Shown: piece by piece, positions 58,586 through 64,000 of the stretch
Layout: each line of letters begins with the position of its first letter
How positions within the stretch are numbered: position 1 is the stretch's first letter
Source of the DNA: Thecaphora thlaspeos
Taxonomy: Eukaryota > Basidiomycota > Ustilaginomycetes > Urocystidales > Glomosporiaceae
DNA: 64,000 nt
Direction of reading: 5' to 3'
Assembly: GCA_900291925.1 (NCBI GenBank)
Contig: UWYS01000011.1
Coordinates: 496,001-560,000, forward strand
The notes under the pieces: model-generated
What the model saw: only the letters and a program-made list of their open reading frames with translations
Databases searched by the model: none
What the model was told of the DNA's origin: nothing
Program-made: the position numbers and the translations under genes

Positions 58586-61138
58586 ATGTCGGCACAATCG
58601 ACCCCCATCGGTGAGACCCCCCCCCCCCCCCATCGCCCCGCAAGCAAGCAAGCCGAAGCACAGTCTGCCACGACCACCGCTGACCGAATGACCACGCTCT
58701 CACCCTCACCAGACCTCAATGCCTTTCTCCAGCCCAGCTTCGACTCCCAAGCCTTGGTCGCTCAGCTTCTCGCCAATGCAGAGCTAACAGCGCACGGCAG
58801 CGCGCTCGACATGGCGCGGTCCAGCGCCGCCATGGCTACCAGCGTCGGTCAACTAACGGCCACCGCCAACGGGAGCAACCACGACCTCGACCTTCCCCTC
58901 ATCGACAGTCGCCCGCCTCCGCAGACCATGCTCAACCCTGACCAAGAAGAAGGCGACCTCAGCCTCGCCATCAGCCGCCTCAACCTCACCATCGACGAGA
59001 TCCAAAACACCATCAACGCCCAGGTCGAAGCCAACGCGCCGCAGCTACTCGAACGCATGGCCGGCTTGTCGACCATGGAGAAGCGTCTCTCAGTCCTTCG
59101 TAGCGGCGTCGGAGTGCTCGATGACCAAGTAGAGGGTCTTCGGACAAAGGTACACGTGCTTTTCGTCAAGCTGCAGCAACGGCAGAAGGATCTCAAGAGG
59201 GTAGACGCTGCGGCCGATCTGATATCCAAAGCGACTAGGTTCGTCACGGTCGCAAGGAGGCTGGAGGCACAGATGGAGGTACTGTTCGGTGGCAAGGGTC
59301 GTGAAAAGACGGAAGCAACGACGTCGACGACTGGCACCAAAACGGGGAAGACGGAAGAGGAAGAGGATGTTCAGGACGCCATCATCGGGCAGGTCAGGGG
59401 GAGGGAGCTGGCGAGAGCCGCGTTGATCATCAACGAGATCAGTGAGTGGCCAAAGAACGCGGGTTGGAAGCGTGACTCAGCTCGGTGAGGCGCCACGAGT
59501 TCTGACTTTGGCCCTCCCTCTTCCGACATCTAGCCTCTGTGCTGAAAGAGCAAGACGAGTCATCAACACGGAAGAGCGCACCAGCGTCAAGCGATGACAC
59601 AACAGTTGCGGCGCTGAATCAAGGAGACCAGGAGATCGAGGCGGTGAACAACTCGACCAACACCGAACCTTCGCTGCTCGGCCTCGACTTCGTCAAACAG
59701 TACCTACCATCCATCGACGTAGCGCGGCAGACCGTGACAGACTACATGGAAGACATGGTGGTGCGGGGGCTAAGGGATCTAGTGAGTGGCCAGCAACTGA
59801 AAAACGGAGCAGAGACCTTCGACGGCTGTTCTGACGCAATACCGCCTTTGCACCTGGGCAAAATGACTGCTCACGCAGTCGCCGATCATGTTGAGCTCTT
59901 CGCTGCAGACGGCCTACAATCTGGGGACGTTGCCGGACCTGGTGCGCGATCTGCTGGCCGACCTGACCGAGGTGGTCAAGGATCGGACGAGGGCGGCGTT
60001 TGACATGACGTTGCTCGGTCGGGAACTTGGCGGACTGAAAGGTGAGTAGTATGGTCCCTCGTGCCCCTGTCGTGATTGGGGCGACATTCACCTTCCGTGG
60101 CGCTCTTTTGCTTTCATTCGCTCTCGACACCTTTCCAGAGCCATCCTCCGCGCCTCCCCCACCTGCCTACCTCTCCTACTACAAAGGTCGTCGTCAACCA
60201 AGCCACGACCCGACCTCCTCGCACTCCATCTCTACACTCTCCACCTGGACCTCTGCCCTCTTCCGGCGTCTCGAGACGTTGATCGTAGTCGAGATGGGCG
60301 CAGTCTGTTCCAAGGTGTACACATTGGAAAAGGTACTTCGTCTCAAGACGGATAGCGAGACGGGTGTCAACTTCCTGGAGGAAGCGTTGAAGGTACTGGG
60401 CGATCGACCGAGTGCGACGTTTTGGAAGACGTTGGCCGAGGCGTTTGGCGTGCACTCGAGAGAGGCGGTGAGGAGGTGGCCGTTTGTTCTGCAAGTCTTG
60501 GCGACAAACGCGACGAAGAGCGAAGGGATAGGGGGCGGTTATACGGGGTTGTTGAGGCTTTTCCATCAATTCTTTGCTAAAGTCGCCGTGTATACGGACG
60601 TAGTCTACGGTCCCAAGCAGCAGAGGTGAGCAGGTGATCTTCCTGCTCTACCGCGCGTCCCTCCTTGCACGCGAACAACGCTGACTCGTATATTCTTCCA
60701 TCATCGACCCGCTCACAGTCCGGCAACAGTGATAGTGATCCGCTCCCTCTCTCACCTCGAGACGTACTACCTGGACGTCTCAACGACCAAGATTTCCGAC
60801 CTCGTTCGCACCGCTTTGACCGGTCCACGACGGAACGCGTCAGCGGAAGAGGGTGAGAACGCCGTACGTGCCATCAACAACCTCCTGGACGCTACGAGGT
60901 TTGATCCGTTACTGAGCAGCGCGGTCAGGAGGAAGGTAGAGGAGATCGTGAAAGGTGCTGGAGAAGGGGGAGGTGAGAAGATGGTGAGTCACTCGTCGTG
61001 GCGGTGTGCCGTAGGAGAGGAAGGTGTATGATTGCTGATGCTTTGATGCGGACCTTCATGACTCGACGGCAGGCCATACGAAATGCGATTGCTCGGACAT
61101 TGCGAGCGCACGATGCTGCGGACGCACCGCCAAGATGA
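58586..61138 (+). CDS. COG5: Conserved oligomeric Golgi complex subunit 5
   Basis: Lobe B subunit of the COG tether that returns Golgi enzymes by retrograde vesicles. Six exons: 58586-59441, 59534-59781, 59879-60041, 60139-60625, 60719-60983 and 61073-61138; five short introns (89-97 bp), all GTGAG...AG and in phase. Predicted 694 residues, near the usual size. Exon 1 has the COG5 coiled-coil start (DLSLAISRLNLTIDEIQNTI, then LLERMAGLSTMEKRL). Later parts restore FVKQYLPSIDVARQTVTDYM, SLQTAYNLGTLPDLVRDLL and, in exon 4, LIVVEMGAVCSKVYTLEKVL. Exon 5 has SPATVIVIRSLSHLE. Near the start a C15 run encodes Pro residues. An ATG at 58688 could also serve. Confidence 0.9.
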
Positions 61139-61541
61139 ACAGAGACGTAATGCCATGTGGACCTATGCTGGCTCAGTTTGATCGGCATGGAGAGAAAAGC
61201 TGTCCATGCACACATGCTCGTCGCGAGGCAAAAAATGGGAGTCGATATACGTCCCACTGCTCCAGCACCTTCGAGAGAAGGCCTTCCGTTCGTGTCTGGC
61301 CATGAGCGCGAAACGTGGTCAGAGACGTGAACACCGCATTGACGGACAGGAGGCAGGCACTAAGCCAGACAGGGTACCTAGGACGACACCTTTTGAAGCC
61401 GAGACCGCTGCGATCGTGCTGGCACGATCGTGCAGAGGATAAAATTTCCGCGGTAATGACCAGCGGTGAGCATCGAGAAGCATCGAAGACGGAGACAGAG
61501 GGGATAGAAATGTGTCTACGGTACAAGAGCCTTAACCGTTC
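61139..61541. other. Convergent intergenic region
   Basis: 403 bp between the COG5 and GMC stops. Nothing coding or repetitive seen. Confidence 0.4.
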
Positions 61542-63567
61542 CTATTTGGCAGCTAGGATGAGGGTCGCGGCGCGCTCTGCTATCATGTAGCATACGCTCT
61601 GCGGGTGGCCTGGGAGGAGGGAGGCAAACGAGCTCGCATCGACGACACGCAAACCGTCGACGCCGAAGACGCGGAACTGCGAATCGACGACTGCCCTGTC
61701 GATGCTCTTGCCCATCCTGGCGGTCGAGGCCGGGTGCGATACGGTCATGAGGTTCGACTGGATCCACGCTAGGATCTCATCGTCCGTCTTGACTTTATCG
61801 AGACCCGGCTCGTACTCTGGCCCGTTGATGATGGGCGACATGGCCTTGGAGGCGAAGAGGGTACGCGCCCGTTTGAAAGCGGCAATGGCAACTTTCTGAT
61901 CGACCGCATCGGTGAGCCAACGAGGGTCGATGATGGGTAGGTCTTTGAAGTCGTTGCTCTGTAGCGTTACGCTCCCGCGCGACTGCGGACTCACGAGCGC
62001 CACGAGGATCGTGGCAAAGTTGCCCTTGATCCTCAACGGAGCGGTTTGTAGGAAAAGGTTATCGAAATTGCCCCCGTATCCAGGTGCAGAGAGGTATTCG
62101 ACCGTCGGCCAATCTTGAGGGTACGACGTCAGTACACCGGCACCAATCGAGTCGAGCTCGGCGTTCGAGAAGCGCTCGAATGCAATCATATCCGCCACGT
62201 TGTTCGTCAGCGGTCCGAGCTGGGCCACGGAGAAGTTGGCATACTGAGCGGCGAGGTAGATGGGATCCGACGCTAGCTTGGTCAACGTCTCGACCTTGAC
62301 CGGATACGAGGGCCCAAAGAAGATGTGGTCCTGCATGTTCTGTCCGACGTTGGACGACTCGACGAGCGTGGCGATGTCGTGCTTGGCCAGCTCGTCCTTG
62401 GGTCCGATGCCGCTCAGCACGAGTAGCTGAGGACTCTGAAAGGCCCCAGCGCATAGAATGGCCTCTTTCCTGGCAGTCAGGGTGGCCTGCTCTCCCACAA
62501 TCACGCCAAAGAGGCCCGACCGGTATTCGAACGTGACGTTCCTCGCGCGCGGCTTGCCGTCGCTGGTGTCGAATAGGACTTTTTTGGCCGTGGCCTGGGT
62601 GTTAGACGCGGATATTGAGACGACCCTTGATGACGTCGATAAAGGCGCGCGACGTCGACCGCTGACTGCCCTTAGCCTCGATGGTGCAGGTGGCGTACTA
62701 GACGCCGTTGATGTCGCCCTTGTTGTGGCCCTGGATAGTCTTGACGCCGATCTCGTTCAGGCTTCCGCTCAGCGACTCCGAAAAGGGCTGCGCGTAGTTG
62801 GGGAAGCTCACCTGCACCGGTCCCGCGCCGTCGGCGAAGGCGTTCCGCTCGTACTGGGCAGCGGGGATGTCCCTGCGCAGATCGGCATGTGAAGGCGTGA
62901 TGCCGAACGTCTTCCTGTAGTCGTCGAAGCGAGCGTCGAAGCTCCATGAGCTGTTGCCCGTCAGCTGCACCCACTCCTGGTGAGACTGCTTCGAAGGCCG
63001 CTGAAGAACCATGAAATTCCGGCTTGAACTCCTACAGATCGATAAATGGCAAATATAGCATAGCATGGTCAGCGGAATGGTCTGCGACCATGGTAGCTCG
63101 AATCAGGCGGTCACTCACCCGCCTAGGCACTTGCCGCGCGCGAAGTGGACCTTGCGCTGGGCGGCACCTCCCTGCGGAGCGGTGAAGGACCAGTCGATGA
63201 GGTTCTGAGGAAGATCGTTGGCACTTGCTCCTGCGCCGATGACGTCTGCGCCGGGGATGGTGGTGAGCTGCTGGTTGAGGAGGTTGGACTTGTAGTCGAT
63301 CCCTGCCTCGAGGACGGCGACGGTGACGCTGGGATCCTCGGAAAGACGCGCTGCGAGCGTCAAACCCGTTGTGCCGGCACCTACGACGATGTAGTTGTAC
63401 TCGGTGGCCGGGGGCTTGCTGAGGCCCGGGAGGAGACGGCGTTGCGGCTGCTTCTCGAGACGTGGCTTGACGAATTCGGCTTGTACCGTGGCAAGGGGAA
63501 GGAGCAAGAGGACGCAGAAGGGCGCGAAGGCCGTCCAGACAGGGGTGGGCAAAACTGAGACCTTCAT
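61542..63567 (-). pseudogene. Secreted GMC-family flavin oxidoreductase, interrupted
   Basis: FAD-dependent alcohol or sugar oxidase/dehydrogenase-like gene (aryl-alcohol oxidase type). Exons on the minus strand begin 63567-63119, then 63031 onward; the intron is GTGAGT...TAG and restores GKCLGG-SSSRNFMVLQRP. The N-terminus has a signal peptide (APFCVLLLLPLATVQA). FAD motif: YIVVGAGTTGLTLAARLSED. The C-terminal catalytic part is intact, with SHPASTARMG and LLPGHPQSVCYMIAERA (catalytic His positions). In between, an in-frame TAG sits at 62698-62700, inside conserved sequence (INGV-stop-YATCTIEAKG). Then at about 62602-62604 the frame stops at TAA and resumes one base off as NTQATAKKVLFD. No GT...AG pair would remove these without deleting conserved residues. 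So it is either a young pseudogene or carries two sequence errors. Confidence 0.85.
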
Positions 63568-64000
63568 GTTGGTCTACCTTGGACCAGGGGGGAGGGGTTT
63601 GGTGTAGACGGAGGGTACGAGCCGTGAAGGGACGGGGAGAGGAGGGGGTAGGTGGAAGACGAGGGGGGACATGGAAGCGGGCATAGGCAGAAGGGAGTCG
63701 GGGCTAAGGAAGAGCTTGAGAGGTCTCGTTGACGGTGCATTAAGCAGTTGGCGGTCATCCTGGCCGGGGCTGACGAGCGTGTGGGGGGTAGATAGCGGGG
63801 TGAAGCAGATTCCCTGGATGGCGGCCCCGCCCAGACGAGGCGCAGCGGCGCCGTATATGAAGCTCGGTCTGTCGAGCTGGGCGCGAGACTCACGGCTGCA
63901 GGCGCCCAAGATCCACCACATCGTCGCCCGGTCCCCTCGATCTACATGCTAGCTTCTTGCCTTCCGTTCAGCCGACTATAGCTTGCACGCTCCGCCAGCG
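63568..64000. other. Upstream flank of the GMC gene
   Basis: Presumed promoter of the GMC gene. A weak CATATAC word (minus strand) is near 63852. Plus- and minus-strand frames are low-complexity. The end of the window cuts off anything beyond. Confidence 0.35.

Noticed and set aside
61751..61765. GGTTCGACTGGATCC as a tRNA B box
   Set aside because: Lies inside GMC coding sequence, lacks the right spacing and no tRNA arms can be folded around it.

Overview
This window looks like nuclear chromosomal DNA of a GC-rich fungus. The genes have short spliceosomal introns (mostly 90-270 bp, the longest 443 bp) with GTGAGT-like donors. The proteins carry long Ser/Ala/Gln-rich disordered stretches, and several (Ssn3, Drs1, eIF2B-alpha, Dcd1, an Edc1-like protein) are fungal or fungal-type. 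I infer a basidiomycete, probably Ustilaginomycotina-like; the species cannot be named from the sequence alone. No viral, plasmid or bacterial mobile element was recognised.

Layout. 0.4-8.2 kb: CCR4 deadenylase (+), the Mediator kinase SSN3/CDK8 (-), and a membrane-anchored SDR-like protein (+). 8.5-16.5 kb: condensin SMC4 (-), a small four-exon STEEP1-family gene (+), and a His-rich hydrophilic protein (-). 16.6-20.2 kb: a stretch without recognisable genes but with simple repeats. 20.2-24.6 kb: an AVT/SLC38-type amino-acid transporter (-) and a Nudix hydrolase (+). 24.6-29.0 kb: a second gene-poor stretch. 29.1-34 kb: a six-exon C2H2 zinc-finger factor (+) and eIF2B-alpha GCN3 (+). 34.1-43.1 kb: DRS1 helicase (-), a CIR_N/LENG1-like protein (+) directly followed and overlapped by FAN1 nuclease (+), and DNA polymerase epsilon histone-fold subunit DPB4 (-). 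44.7-51 kb: an Edc1-like decapping activator (-), RAD51 (-), and a CREG/PNPOx-like fragment (-). 51.1-61.1 kb: a 1774-residue alpha/beta-hydrolase-like protein (+), dCMP deaminase DCD1 (+), and Golgi COG5 (+). 61.5-63.6 kb: a secreted GMC oxidoreductase (-) broken by a stop and a frameshift.

Most genes are housekeeping. Functions recur across the window: mRNA turnover (CCR4, Edc1-like), genome maintenance (SMC4, FAN1, DPB4, RAD51, DCD1), and ribosome/translation (DRS1, GCN3). They are separate transcription units and not a biosynthetic cluster. MluI-type ACGCGT boxes lie upstream of RAD51, DPB4 and DCD1, which would fit G1/S control, but such hexamers are common in GC-rich DNA.

The least ordinary parts are the LENG1/FAN1 reading-frame overlap, the broken GMC gene, the truncated CREG-like gene, an 18-nt microexon in the zinc-finger gene, a 9-nt last exon in RAD51, and the two gene deserts. 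I found no convincing new multi-gene system. Exon boundaries were read by hand from splice motifs, reading-frame phase and family conservation; they have not been checked against transcripts.
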